64,000 nucleotides of DNA. Source: VXYL01 sp965199945. Its GTDB lineage: Bacteria > Pseudomonadota > Gammaproteobacteria > Pseudomonadales > Azotimanducaceae. Below are positions 1 through 9,382 of this stretch, piece after piece. Location: the NCBI GenBank assembly GCA_965199945.1, contig OZ241354.1, forward strand, positions 3,534,001 to 3,598,000, read 5' to 3'. The translations under genes and the position numbers were made by a program. Numbering within the stretch: position 1 is the first letter of the stretch; each line of letters opens with the position of its first letter. Below the pieces are notes generated by a model, which was given only the letters and a program-made list of their open reading frames with translations, made no database searches and was not told where the DNA came from.

Positions 1-832
1 GCCCGCCGTGGGAGACGAAGCCGGCGACCCTGGGATTGTTCGGCGACAGCTGGAAGCGGCGGAAGTTCGCCGCCGCGTTGCCCGCCAGACCGAAGCGCAG
101 CTCGAACTGCCGCGTCTTGGCGCCAATGCTCGCGTCCGAGGAGAACCCGGCGATCCGCACCTCGCCGCTCTCGGCGCCGTGGTTGACGACGCGCGCGAAT
201 CCGGCAGGCGGAAAGAACCCCGCCCGCGGTCTGTCGAAGGCCAGCCAGGCGCCCTGTGCGGCGACGCGCCGCAGCCCGCCGTCCAACGCCGCGCGGCCCA
301 GCGGGTTGCCGGTCAGATCCACCGAGGCACCCGCGCCAAGCCCGGCGTTCGCCGCCAGCGGCGACACGTCCGCCACCTGGTTGCGCGCGAGGTCCAGCAC
401 CCTCAGCGCCCCGAGGCCGGCCAGCGGCGCGAGGTCGGCCACCTGGTTGCCCGGCAGCCGCAATTCCTCGAGATTGGCGGCGCGCTCGATGCCGTCCAGG
501 CGCGCGATCGCGTCCAGATGCTCCCCTTGGTGGCCGAAGCGGCGCAGCCGGTGCAGGTCGCCGCGGAGGATCGGCTCGTCCGCGCCCTTCCCGAAGCACG
601 CCCGCAGCCGTCGCGCCAGCGCGCCGTCGACGATCGGCACGGGCGCCTGCCGCGTCGTCCAGTCGAGTTCCGCCGCCCGCTCGGGGCCGAAGAGCGCGCA
701 CGAAGATGCGGACGTCTGCCCAGCCGCGCCGGCCGACCAGAACAGAGCCGCAACCACCCCAGCTCGCCCGCAGCGCAAAGCGCGTTCCGCGAGGTCGAGC
801 CCAGGCCATGGCGAACCGTTTCCTTGAAACAT
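1..832 (-). CDS. Secreted leucine-rich-repeat protein (partial, 3' end outside window)
   Basis: An open frame of 277 codons runs from an ATG at 832 leftwards off the window edge without a stop. A hydrophobic segment at about residues 24-45 (core VVAALFWSAGAAG) looks like an export signal, although the 23-residue stretch before it is long and the true start may be a later codon. Residues about 130-175 hold leucine-rich repeats of the bacterial type (ELRLPGNQVADLAPLAGL, then VLDLARNQVADVSPLA). Beyond them the frame shows RVVNHGAESGEVRI, which resembles the C-terminal repeat of the metalloprotease encoded at 4489-9270. It starts 30 bases after the stop of the thrombospondin-repeat gene on the same strand, so co-transcription is plausible. 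The function is unknown; an extracellular binding role is inferred from the LRRs. Confidence 0.7.
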   Translation of the reverse strand, partial: MFQGNGSPWPGLDLAERALRCGRAGVVAALFWSAGAAGQTSASSCALFGPERAAELDWTTRQAPVPIVDGALARRLRACFGKGADEPILRGDLHRLRRFGHQGEHLDAIARLDGIERAANLEELRLPGNQVADLAPLAGLGALRVLDLARNQVADVSPLAANAGLGAGASVDLTGNPLGRAALDGGLRRVAAQGAWLAFDRPRAGFFPPAGFARVVNHGAESGEVRIAGFSSDASIGAKTRQFELRFGLAGNAAANFRRFQLSPNNPRVAGFVSHGG

Positions 833-862
833 GTTCCGGACTTCCTTGCCCGTCCGCGAAGC

Positions 863-3800
863 CTACGGATCCCAAGAGTAGGTGTCGGAAGCCGTCGATC
901 CGGCCGAATCCCTCACAGTGACCGTAACGTCTATGGTGCTCTCGACCGAACGACTGTAGGTGATCCTGATGCTTGGCCCAGACGACGAGCCGGAGATGCC
1001 GGCTGGCCCCGCTACGCCCCACGAATAGGTGTACGGCGCAGTGCCTCCAGATACGGACGCCGACGCAGTCGCCCTGTTTCGGGAGGCAGAAACAGAAACG
1101 CTGACGGTGAGCCGGGACGGGGAGCAGTCGACGGTCGCGCCGCCACAGAGACCAACGCATTGCCGTCCCTGCCGTTGACCCACGGAACAGCCGGTTCCAC
1201 GGCACACGCCGTTTTGCGCCGGCGAGACGGTGCAGCTGGTGTTGGTGGCGCTGCCCCAACTGCCGTCGGTGCCGCACCGGAACGTCGCGGACCCGCTGCG
1301 GCAGGAAGCGGTGTCCGATACGGTTACGGATGTTCGAGCAGCAGTCTGGCCCACCCGAGACGAGCAGCTGCCCCAGCTCACGCTCTGGCTGGGACAAGGT
1401 GGGAGCTCGCAGCCAACAGTTCTGCCGCCGCAGCGGCCGACGCATTGCCACCTTCCCCCGGAGAGGTTTTCCTTCACGCCCGCAGAGCAGCCGGTCCTGC
1501 TGCATGCGCCGTTCACAGGAGACGTGACAGTGCAGCTGGCGTTGGTGGGGCTGCCCCAACTGCCGCTGCTGCTGCACTGGAATGTCGCGGAGCCGCTACG
1601 GCAAGCAACGGTGTTCGAAACCGTTACGCTTGTGCCAGCCGCCGCCGGGCCCACATCAGAGGAGCAGCCGCTGCCCCAGCTTTCGGCTTGGCGAGGGCAA
1701 GGAGTGCATACGCAGTCCACCGATTCCATTGCTCGCGGCTTGGTCGATTGAGGACAGTCAGCTCCCCCGCAGCCGGGGGCGATGCAAGTGACTGTGCGGC
1801 TTCGGGTTCGCTTGCAACTCCCACCGGATGGCAGGCAGTTGCTCCAGCCTCCCCAAGGCCCCGTCCGCCATACGCCGTCCCTCGGGCTGTTCCCGGTGCA
1901 GACCCGCGAGAATGCGCCGGAGCAATTGCTGCCCCCGCAACCCGGCGACGGCAAGCTGCACGTTCGCGTCTGCGTGCCGCTCTCGCCGCAAGCGGTGGCA
2001 GAGCAGCTGCTCCATGCCGACCAGCCGCCGTCCCTCGGGCTGCTTCCGGTGCAGGATTGCGAGGATGCGCCAGAGCAACTGCTGCCCCCGCAACCTGGCG
2101 ATGGCAAGCTGCACGTTCGCGTCTGCGTACCGCTTGCGCCACAAGCGCTTGCCGAGCAGCTGCTCCAAGCCGTCCATCCGCCGGGTCTCGGATCGCTGCC
2201 GGTGCAGGAGCGCGAGGACGCGCCAACGCAGGCGCTGCCGCCGCAGGCCGGCGACGGGTGGGTGCAGGCCCGCGTCTGCGTGCCGCCAACACCGCAGGCG
2301 CTTGCCGAGCAGGCGCTCCATGCGGACCAGCCGCCGTCCACCGGTTCGTTCGCCGTGCAGGAGCGCGACGACGGCCCGCTGCAAGCGCTGCCGCCGCAGC
2401 CCGGCGACGGGTTGTCGCAAGTTCGCGTTTGGGTGCCGGTGGCGCCGCAACCGGCGGCGGAGCAGCTGCCCCATGCGGACCAGCCGCCATCGACGGGAGC
2501 GTTGCCTGTGCAGGCGCGCGTTTCGCTCGTGCCCCGGGCGCCGTCCAGCTTCAGGCATTCCTGACCGCCTTGGGGCGATGGATTGTCGCAATGGCGGGTC
2601 TGCGTGCCGCCGCTGCCGCAGGCGGTCGCCGAGCAGGCGCTCCAATCCGACCAGCCGCCGTCCACCGCGATGAACTTGAGGCACTTCTCCGAGTTCTCGC
2701 CGCCGTGCAGGCCGTCGCAGCGCCATAGATAGGCGTTCGAACTGTCCGGGATCGCGGCGTCGTTGGACGTCCCGGCCGAGCAGCCGTTGCGCACGTTCTC
2801 GTCGCACACGCCGTCCACCGGCACGTCCTCCACGCGGATGAAGCACTTGCTCGAGTTCCGCCCGCCGTCCTCGCCGTCGCAGCGCCAGAGATATCCCGTC
2901 GCGTTGTCCGCGAACGCCGCGTCGTTGGGCGTCCCGGCCGTGCAGCCGTTGCGCACGCTGTCGTTGCACACGCCATCCACCGGCACGAACTTGCTGCACC
3001 TGCCGGAGTTCCCGCCGCCGTGCGAGCCGTCGCAGCGCCAGGCGTAGACGGTCGGGCTGTCCGGAAACGCGTCGTCGTTGGCGGTGCCGGCCGAACAGCC
3101 GTTGCGCACGCTCTCGTCGCAGGCGCCGTCCACCACGTCCTCAACGCGGATGTGGCACTTCTCCGAGTTCCGCCCGCCATGCTCGCCGTCGCAGCGCCAC
3201 AGGTACACCGTGGCGTTGTCCGCAATCGCGGCGTCGTTGGCGGTACCGGCCGTGCAGCCGTTGCGGACGCTGTCGTCGCACACGCCGTCCACGGGCATGA
3301 ACTTGTGGCATTTGTCCGAGTTCGAGCCGCCGTGCAGGCCGTCGCAGCGCCAAAGGTACGCGTTCGAGGTGTCCGCGATCGCGTCGTCGTTAGCCGTGCC
3401 GGTCGTGCAGCCGTTGCGGACGCTGTCGTCGCACGCGCCGTCCACGGGCATGAACTTGTGGCACTTGTCCGAGTTCGAGCCGCCGTGCAGGCCGTCGCAG
3501 CGCCAGAGGTACGCGTTCGAGGTGTCCGCGATCGCGTCGTCGTTGGCGGTGCCGGCCGAACAGCCGTTGCGGACGCTGTCGTCGCACGCGCCGTCCACGG
3601 GTACGAACTTGTGGCATTTGTCCGAGTTCTCGCCGCCGCGCAGGCCGTCGCAACGCCAAAGGTACGCGTTTGAAGTGTCCGCGATCGCGTCGTCGTTGGC
3701 GGTGCCGGCCGAACAGCCGTTGCGGACGCTGTCGTCGCACACGCCGTCCACGACGTCCGCCACGGGGATGTGACACTTGCTCGAGTTCCGCCCGCCGTGC

Positions 3801-4300
3801 TCGCCGTCGCAGCGCCAGAGGTACGCCGTCGCGTTGTCCGGGATCGCGGCGTCGTTGGGGGTGCCGGCCGAGCAGCCGTTGCGCAAGCCGTCGTCGCAGA
3901 CGCCGTCCACGGGAAGGAACTTGACGCACCTGCCGGAATTCTGGCCGGCGTTCAAGCCGTCGCAGCGCCACGCGTATTCGGTTGGAGTGTCCGGGAACGC
4001 CGCGTCGTTGGGCCGGCCCGCGGCGCAGCCGTTGCGCACGCTTTCGTCGCAAACGCCGTTCGTGGAGAACCACAGTTCGCATATTCCGGAGTTCGTTCCG
4101 CCGTGCAAGCCGTCGCAGCGCCACGCATGCACGGATGGGCCGTCGGGGAATGCCGCGTCGTTGGGCGTGCCGGCGGAGCAGCCGTTGCGGACGCTCTCGT
4201 CGCACGCGCCGTCCACGGGATCCTGCCCCATCGCCGGCTGGGCGGCGCACAATGCCCAAGCCAACAGCGCACCCTCCAGCAAGCCGCGCGTCTTGACCAT
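863..4300 (-). CDS. Secreted cysteine-repeat / thrombospondin type 1 repeat protein
   Basis: The protein has 1145 residues. The ATG at 4300 is chosen because GGGAGG lies just upstream and a signal peptide follows (MVKTRGLLEGALLAWALC, cleavage near AMG-Q26). Residues about 29-545 are ten tandem units of about 52 residues built on CDxSVRNGCxAG...WRCDGxxGGxNSxKC. Residues about 546-865 are five canonical and one degenerate thrombospondin type 1 repeats (WSAWSACS...GTQTRxC...CGG). Further Cys-rich SWGS units and a PKD-like beta domain ending YSWDP follow. The regular cysteines indicate disulfide bonding outside the cytoplasm. Thrombospondin repeats are mainly animal and protist adhesion modules, so a surface adhesin or host-interaction role is inferred, not shown. 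The 5' end resembles that of the neighbouring metalloprotease gene. Confidence 0.85.
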   Translation of the reverse strand: MVKTRGLLEGALLAWALCAAQPAMGQDPVDGACDESVRNGCSAGTPNDAAFPDGPSVHAWRCDGLHGGTNSGICELWFSTNGVCDESVRNGCAAGRPNDAAFPDTPTEYAWRCDGLNAGQNSGRCVKFLPVDGVCDDGLRNGCSAGTPNDAAIPDNATAYLWRCDGEHGGRNSSKCHIPVADVVDGVCDDSVRNGCSAGTANDDAIADTSNAYLWRCDGLRGGENSDKCHKFVPVDGACDDSVRNGCSAGTANDDAIADTSNAYLWRCDGLHGGSNSDKCHKFMPVDGACDDSVRNGCTTGTANDDAIADTSNAYLWRCDGLHGGSNSDKCHKFMPVDGVCDDSVRNGCTAGTANDAAIADNATVYLWRCDGEHGGRNSEKCHIRVEDVVDGACDESVRNGCSAGTANDDAFPDSPTVYAWRCDGSHGGGNSGRCSKFVPVDGVCNDSVRNGCTAGTPNDAAFADNATGYLWRCDGEDGGRNSSKCFIRVEDVPVDGVCDENVRNGCSAGTSNDAAIPDSSNAYLWRCDGLHGGENSEKCLKFIAVDGGWSDWSACSATACGSGGTQTRHCDNPSPQGGQECLKLDGARGTSETRACTGNAPVDGGWSAWGSCSAAGCGATGTQTRTCDNPSPGCGGSACSGPSSRSCTANEPVDGGWSAWSACSASACGVGGTQTRACTHPSPACGGSACVGASSRSCTGSDPRPGGWTAWSSCSASACGASGTQTRTCSLPSPGCGGSSCSGASSQSCTGSSPRDGGWSAWSSCSATACGESGTQTRTCSLPSPGCGGSNCSGAFSRVCTGNSPRDGVWRTGPWGGWSNCLPSGGSCKRTRSRTVTCIAPGCGGADCPQSTKPRAMESVDCVCTPCPRQAESWGSGCSSDVGPAAAGTSVTVSNTVACRSGSATFQCSSSGSWGSPTNASCTVTSPVNGACSRTGCSAGVKENLSGGRWQCVGRCGGRTVGCELPPCPSQSVSWGSCSSRVGQTAARTSVTVSDTASCRSGSATFRCGTDGSWGSATNTSCTVSPAQNGVCRGTGCSVGQRQGRQCVGLCGGATVDCSPSRLTVSVSVSASRNRATASASVSGGTAPYTYSWGVAGPAGISGSSSGPSIRITYSRSVESTIDVTVTVRDSAGSTASDTYSWDP
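2660..4216 (-). repeat. Ten tandem ~153-bp cysteine-rich coding repeats
   Basis: Ten in-frame units of about 51-54 codons encode the CDxSVRNGC...WRCDG...NSxKC module. The units between about 3275 and 3740 are nearly identical at nucleotide level, while the outer units have diverged. This suggests recent expansion in the middle of the array and makes the copy number likely to vary between strains. Confidence 0.85.
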
Positions 4301-4488
4301 CGCCCTGCCTCCCCACGCTCGCGTACCGACACTGTAGCCGAGCTTGGTCGGCCGTACCACCGCTCGCCGTCTGAGTATCGGGAGCACATAGACCGGACAG
4401 AGCACCTAAAGACCGTAGCTTGCTTGAGCCTGGAAGCGCACGCGCTCAGCGTTGCCTGCCCCACTCCTGCTTCGCTGTCGTCGTTGCA

Positions 4489-7400
4489 TCAACGCAAGGG
4501 AGTCGTGGACAAGTTCGCAAGATGTCCGGAGGCGCCTTCGAGAAGGCTCATCACTTGGATCTGGACGTCGGACCTCACGACGAGGCGCCACTTCCCCTCG
4601 CCGTTGCCCAGCGCCCCCTCGATGGCGTCGTGACCGGCCTCCATCTCTTGGGCCGTAATGGTCCTTGATCGTCTGGCCGGCACCACCAAGCGCACGCGGT
4701 CGCTCGTTGCACCACGGTCGTCAATGCCGCGAATGACCACTTCGGCATCATCTTCGCGGGGATTCACAAGGCGCAGCAGGCTCTTCTGATCGTCGTCTGC
4801 CGGGCCGAAGATGGGTACGACATGGCCCTCCGGCGACGCTCGCACCACATCGTGCATGCTCGTCAGAAGGCCGTCGGCGTGCCGAACATATGTGAGCACG
4901 TCAATGTCCTCCATCGCTTCTAGTTCGAGCCGCCAGTCGCCTTCGCCAGCTCCCACGCCGCCCGACAAGCCACGACCGCCGACTTCAAGGTGGTGCGAGT
5001 TGAAATACGCCACTTTTCCCGCTGCAACCGTGAGGCTCACGCTGCCATAGTCGCGGACGGTGTTGTCGAAAGGCCGAACTCGCACGACGGCCGCGTTTTC
5101 GTCGTTGTTGACGACCCTGAGGAACGAGCGCCGGCCCCACTCATCGGCGGCGGAAAGGAACAGCGGCACATGGTGCGTCGTCGCCCCATCGGTCCCGCGC
5201 TCCTTGTTGTCCGGCACGGTGGAGAGATTAGTCAGGTGTCCGGTGGGGTTCTCAAGCAAGTTCGCCACCAGGATCGGCGCGTCGGACGACACGTCGAGCC
5301 GCCATTTTCCCTGCCCGTCTCCCAAGGCGCCGCGGAGATTCCCCCCGGCCTCGAGGTCCGCCGCCGACAACTCCCGCACGCCGCCCGGCTCGATCGAGAG
5401 ACCAATAGCATCGCCCGGCCTCTCCCCCGCATCGTCCGTGCCGACAATCCGCACCTCGCTGGCCTCGACGCCCGGATTCACGAGCCGCAGGATGCTCCGT
5501 CGCTCTGGTTGGCTTGCTGGATTGAAGATCGGCACGACGTATGTGCCATCGGCCCCTCGCCCCGCCACATCGTGGACGCTCGTGAGGAACCCGTCCGCAT
5601 GACGCACATACGAGAGCGCCTCCACGTCGTTGGCCCAGACCTTCAAGTGCCAATCCGATCTGCCCACCCCGACTCCCCTCGACAACCCCGTCTCATGGTT
5701 GCCGCCCTCCAGGTCGTTGGAATCGAATTGCACGACCGCCCTACGGGAAAGATCGAACCGGCGGTGCGAAGACGCATTCCTCGTTGACAACGTCGTGGTC
5801 CCATGTCTTGCGCCGAAACTGTCGAACACCTCGACATGCGCCGGACTCCCGTCCATTGGATGGGCCATCCGCAGAACACTTTGGCGTCCCCATGCGTCCT
5901 CACGCGCCAAGAACAAAGGAACATGGTGCGACGGTCCGGCAGGATCGACAATGAGCCCCGCCGCCATCGATTGCCGTGCCGCCCCGAATAGCCCGAGCAG
6001 CCAAGGGATGTAGACGTCCAGAGTGACTCCTTCGGCAAACATCGACGCACCCGGCAGAAGAACGAACGCGAAGGTTTCGTGCTGCTCCTCATGGTCGTCC
6101 CTGACTGCGGGCGTTTTCGCGTAGCCCAATCCGTTCATGGCGCCTACCGTCAACTCGCCGCCAAGGCCATCTATATGGCAATGCCCTCCCGCACTACAAC
6201 CATATCGGTTGTAATATATGCCGAAACCAAGGTCGCTGGCGCCCGCCGTCAATAAGACATCGGCAAGCACCGTCTGTCGATCAGAAGGATTAGCCGCGAA
6301 GACAAGCTGCCAATCCACGGACACCGCAGAGCTGCCTTCTGACGACAAGCGGACCGCGAACTCAAACTCCTCACCTTCCAAGGCCGATGAATCCATCGGC
6401 CAAACGACGACGTGAAACACCCGGACACCCCGAGAACGAAGCATCGTGAAGTGTTCATCCGCGGTGGGGCCTTGCAATCTGTTTCCGTGCAGAAATAGCG
6501 CACTGTCTTCTCCAATCGGCCCATCGTGCGCCAACAATGGAGAGATGTCGACAATATCATTGTGGGAGAGATCAAGATACGTCAACTGACTGGGTAGAGC
6601 CGCCAACGGCGAGATGTCGACAATCCCATTTCGGGAGAGGTCCAATGTCGAAATACCGCTAATTCTGGCCAAGGGTGAAACGTCCACAATGCTATTACCG
6701 CTCAGATTAATTTCCCTCGCATAGCTCAAGGCAGATAGAAAACCAATATCCGAGATGTAGTTGTCGCTAAGGTCCAGACGAACGATCCTTGCACCGGAGA
6801 AAACACGCGAATCCAACGTGGCCAATTTATTGCCCGACAAAATCACGGTGCATTCAAAGAGATCGCTAAATACGCCCGAATCCAAGTGTGTCAGATCTAG
6901 GTTTCTAAGGTACAGAGTCGAAAGAGGCAGACCGCTGAAAGCATCCGCATCGATATCCCTTATTGGGTTGTCGCTGAGCTGAATCAAAAGGAGCTTCGAG
7001 GCACCTTGGAACTGGCCCTTGCTAAGAGTGGTCAAACGATTACCTCCGAGAAAGAGGGACCTTAGTTCCGGAAGATCCTCGAAAGAACCCTGAGGCAAAT
7101 GCGACAAATGACCATCAACGAATTCGAGTTGGAGCAAGCTCGACAGCCCTTGAAACGCCCGGGCGCCAATAGTCTCGAATAGACCCCAACGCGACCAAAG
7201 TCGTACTAGCCTGTTGAGGCCACGGAACGCTCCGCTGGGCAATACGCTGCGCGGATAGTTATTGAGAGTGAGTTCTTTCAAAGAGGACGTGTCTTCGAAT
7301 ACTCCCTCTTCCCAAGACACGTAGAACAATTCAAGATCTTCGAGAGAATCTAGCCCTTCGAACACGCCACGTCTAAGGTGTAGCGCACTTCGACCGGAGA

Positions 7401-9270
7401 TTAGGCTTAGGCTTTGTAGATTTTCCAGCCCTGCACCTGCGAATGTCCGATAGTCTAGGTGAGGAATAATAGAAGGCCCGGAACCAATTTCACACCCACT
7501 GCAATAGCCGGTAGATAGGTAGAGCGCTAGAGATGCTAGACCAGTGAGTCCGTCGAAGTCGCCCGGCGAAACGCTGCCTTGGATCTTGAGCGATCCAACG
7601 CGGGCGAGATCTCCAGTGGAAATGTCGGCACATGGCTCGCCATCCAGCGCGGCTGAGATCGCTTCCCTAACACCTATGCTCCTGTCGCAGACGGACACGA
7701 ATTGCCTGTTACCGTCTTGGTGGAAGGAGTAGATCTCACCCGCAACTCGAAGGGCGACTTCACGGGGCCACCCCAAGTTACGTTCGACGGTGAAGGCCAC
7801 CTGGCCACTGCCCGTGCCGCTCAAGCCGTCGGTGATCGACACTGCAGGATCCAGGGACCTCGCATCCCATGAACAGTCGGTGGCTGTCGCGACGGAGACG
7901 ACGAACGAACCGCCCTGGGTGGCGACGTCCTTCGGCAATGGCAAGCCGTACTCGCATCTGGTGGCGCTGGACCGAAAATTGGCAATCACTGCTGCGGTTT
8001 CGTTTAAGCTCCTTGCTGCGTCGGCGGGGCCGTCCGGGCTTGATGTGGGTGTGTCTCCCGCAACACCCAACGGAACGCCCAAGTCGTTCGGATAAAGATG
8101 GCGCGGGTTCGAGAACCGCAGCAATCCTTGGGAAGTGCTCATGATGGTTCCGTACTGCACCCCGCCATGTCTGAAGCGATAGCCGTGGCTGTATGGGTGG
8201 GGCAGGTTGCCGGCGTCGTCGCTGCGGTGGTGCATGAGACCCATGTTGTGGCCAAGCTCATGCGCAAATACATGCCAATTTGAGACGGCGAAGCCCCAGC
8301 TTTCGCCGGTCGTCGCGGAGGGGTCTTCAAGGTGCCAAGCTCGGCCACCGCCGAAGGGCCGGTATAGCAGGACCAAGTCGGCGGCATAGAGATCCCGGAT
8401 CTGGTGAACTTCGTCCATATGCCCGTCAGCCTTTCGAGTAAGGTGCCTGAGGTCATCGAGATCGCTATCCTGCAGTTCGTAATCCACTTCGGTCGCTGCG
8501 ACCAGCCTGATCCGTTGGCGCACGTCGCTGTCGTTGTAGGCTTGGTTCGTCTCCTGCACTAGCATTTCCATCAATGTGCGCATGCCTTGGTGGCCGCCAG
8601 CGGAACGCCTGCCGCTTGGCGTGTAGACGACGAGCACGTCGATTTCGCTGCCGTCGTCCAGCGCACCGTCGTTTTGGACGACATTGGCGGCGGGACTGCG
8701 TGGGAGCGGCACTTGAGCAGCTTCGCGGTCCAGCTCGCTCAACCGCGCGACCTCGCAGCGCGGCGTCGTCGAGCCGTCCAGCGTCTGCACATAGTATCCG
8801 GCGCCAGCGGTGCGGATCGTGTGCAACTTCCCCGCCCGCCGGATGTTCCCGGCCACCGAGCGCCCGTTGACGACGATGTTCACTGCGCTGAGAGGATCGT
8901 TGGCCACGCGACCAGACACGGCATAGCCCCGAAGCGTGTCGCTTGCGGCGGTCAAGACCACCGGCAACGGGAGGTTGGGCAAACTGACGGCCAGCTCCGC
9001 GCTGCGCCCTTCGGCAAGCGCTTCATGGGCTTCGCTCAACTGCGCGAAATCGATTTGCACCGCTTGATGGCGTTTTTTTTGCGGCGCCGGAACAGAAGGA
9101 GTGGTTGACGGTTCGACGAGGTCCACTGGCGCGGCATCCGGCGCGGGGGTGAACAACTGCGGCAGGCTTGAGGGGAAAGTGGTGTCCGGTTCTTGCGCCA
9201 TCGCTGGCTGGGCGGCGCACAGCACCCAGCCCAACAGCACGCTTGCAACCAAACCGCGCGTCTTGACCAT
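4489..9270 (-). CDS. Secreted metzincin-type zinc metalloprotease with leucine-rich repeats and C-terminal tandem domains
   Basis: The protein has 1593 residues. The signal peptide MVKTRGLVASVLLGWVLC with cleavage near AMA-Q26 matches that of the gene at 863-4300. A propeptide-like region is followed by a catalytic domain at about 205-435 with HELGHNMGLMHH (residues 337-348; zinc ligands H337, H341 and H347, general base E338) and a Met-turn IMS near 377. This places it among reprolysin-like metzincins. A short beta domain with DCSWDA follows, then leucine-rich repeats at about 550-925, then four related C-terminal units, each opening VPLF/VPIF...LR(M/L/V)xNP and two of them closing LxNLST. 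The LRR-coding stretch (about 6480-7650) is visibly richer in A+T than the flanks, which suggests a domain acquired separately. Likely an exported, self-processed protease; its substrate is unknown. Confidence 0.88.
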   Translation of the reverse strand: MVKTRGLVASVLLGWVLCAAQPAMAQEPDTTFPSSLPQLFTPAPDAAPVDLVEPSTTPSVPAPQKKRHQAVQIDFAQLSEAHEALAEGRSAELAVSLPNLPLPVVLTAASDTLRGYAVSGRVANDPLSAVNIVVNGRSVAGNIRRAGKLHTIRTAGAGYYVQTLDGSTTPRCEVARLSELDREAAQVPLPRSPAANVVQNDGALDDGSEIDVLVVYTPSGRRSAGGHQGMRTLMEMLVQETNQAYNDSDVRQRIRLVAATEVDYELQDSDLDDLRHLTRKADGHMDEVHQIRDLYAADLVLLYRPFGGGRAWHLEDPSATTGESWGFAVSNWHVFAHELGHNMGLMHHRSDDAGNLPHPYSHGYRFRHGGVQYGTIMSTSQGLLRFSNPRHLYPNDLGVPLGVAGDTPTSSPDGPADAARSLNETAAVIANFRSSATRCEYGLPLPKDVATQGGSFVVSVATATDCSWDARSLDPAVSITDGLSGTGSGQVAFTVERNLGWPREVALRVAGEIYSFHQDGNRQFVSVCDRSIGVREAISAALDGEPCADISTGDLARVGSLKIQGSVSPGDFDGLTGLASLALYLSTGYCSGCEIGSGPSIIPHLDYRTFAGAGLENLQSLSLISGRSALHLRRGVFEGLDSLEDLELFYVSWEEGVFEDTSSLKELTLNNYPRSVLPSGAFRGLNRLVRLWSRWGLFETIGARAFQGLSSLLQLEFVDGHLSHLPQGSFEDLPELRSLFLGGNRLTTLSKGQFQGASKLLLIQLSDNPIRDIDADAFSGLPLSTLYLRNLDLTHLDSGVFSDLFECTVILSGNKLATLDSRVFSGARIVRLDLSDNYISDIGFLSALSYAREINLSGNSIVDVSPLARISGISTLDLSRNGIVDISPLAALPSQLTYLDLSHNDIVDISPLLAHDGPIGEDSALFLHGNRLQGPTADEHFTMLRSRGVRVFHVVVWPMDSSALEGEEFEFAVRLSSEGSSAVSVDWQLVFAANPSDRQTVLADVLLTAGASDLGFGIYYNRYGCSAGGHCHIDGLGGELTVGAMNGLGYAKTPAVRDDHEEQHETFAFVLLPGASMFAEGVTLDVYIPWLLGLFGAARQSMAAGLIVDPAGPSHHVPLFLAREDAWGRQSVLRMAHPMDGSPAHVEVFDSFGARHGTTTLSTRNASSHRRFDLSRRAVVQFDSNDLEGGNHETGLSRGVGVGRSDWHLKVWANDVEALSYVRHADGFLTSVHDVAGRGADGTYVVPIFNPASQPERRSILRLVNPGVEASEVRIVGTDDAGERPGDAIGLSIEPGGVRELSAADLEAGGNLRGALGDGQGKWRLDVSSDAPILVANLLENPTGHLTNLSTVPDNKERGTDGATTHHVPLFLSAADEWGRRSFLRVVNNDENAAVVRVRPFDNTVRDYGSVSLTVAAGKVAYFNSHHLEVGGRGLSGGVGAGEGDWRLELEAMEDIDVLTYVRHADGLLTSMHDVVRASPEGHVVPIFGPADDDQKSLLRLVNPREDDAEVVIRGIDDRGATSDRVRLVVPARRSRTITAQEMEAGHDAIEGALGNGEGKWRLVVRSDVQIQVMSLLEGASGHLANLSTTPLR

Positions 9271-9382
9271 CGCTTCCTACCTCACCGCTCGTACTCCAAC
9301 ACCCTAGCGGAGACTGGTGGATTATGCCACCACATGGCGGCCTGGGCGGCACCGATGCGCTCCTCCTCGGCGTCCGGTCGCG

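Noticed and set aside
8..2728. A 906-codon open frame on the plus strand
   Set aside because: It is antisense to the LRR and cysteine/thrombospondin genes. High GC keeps the opposite strand open; its protein is Arg/Ala/Pro-rich with no domain.
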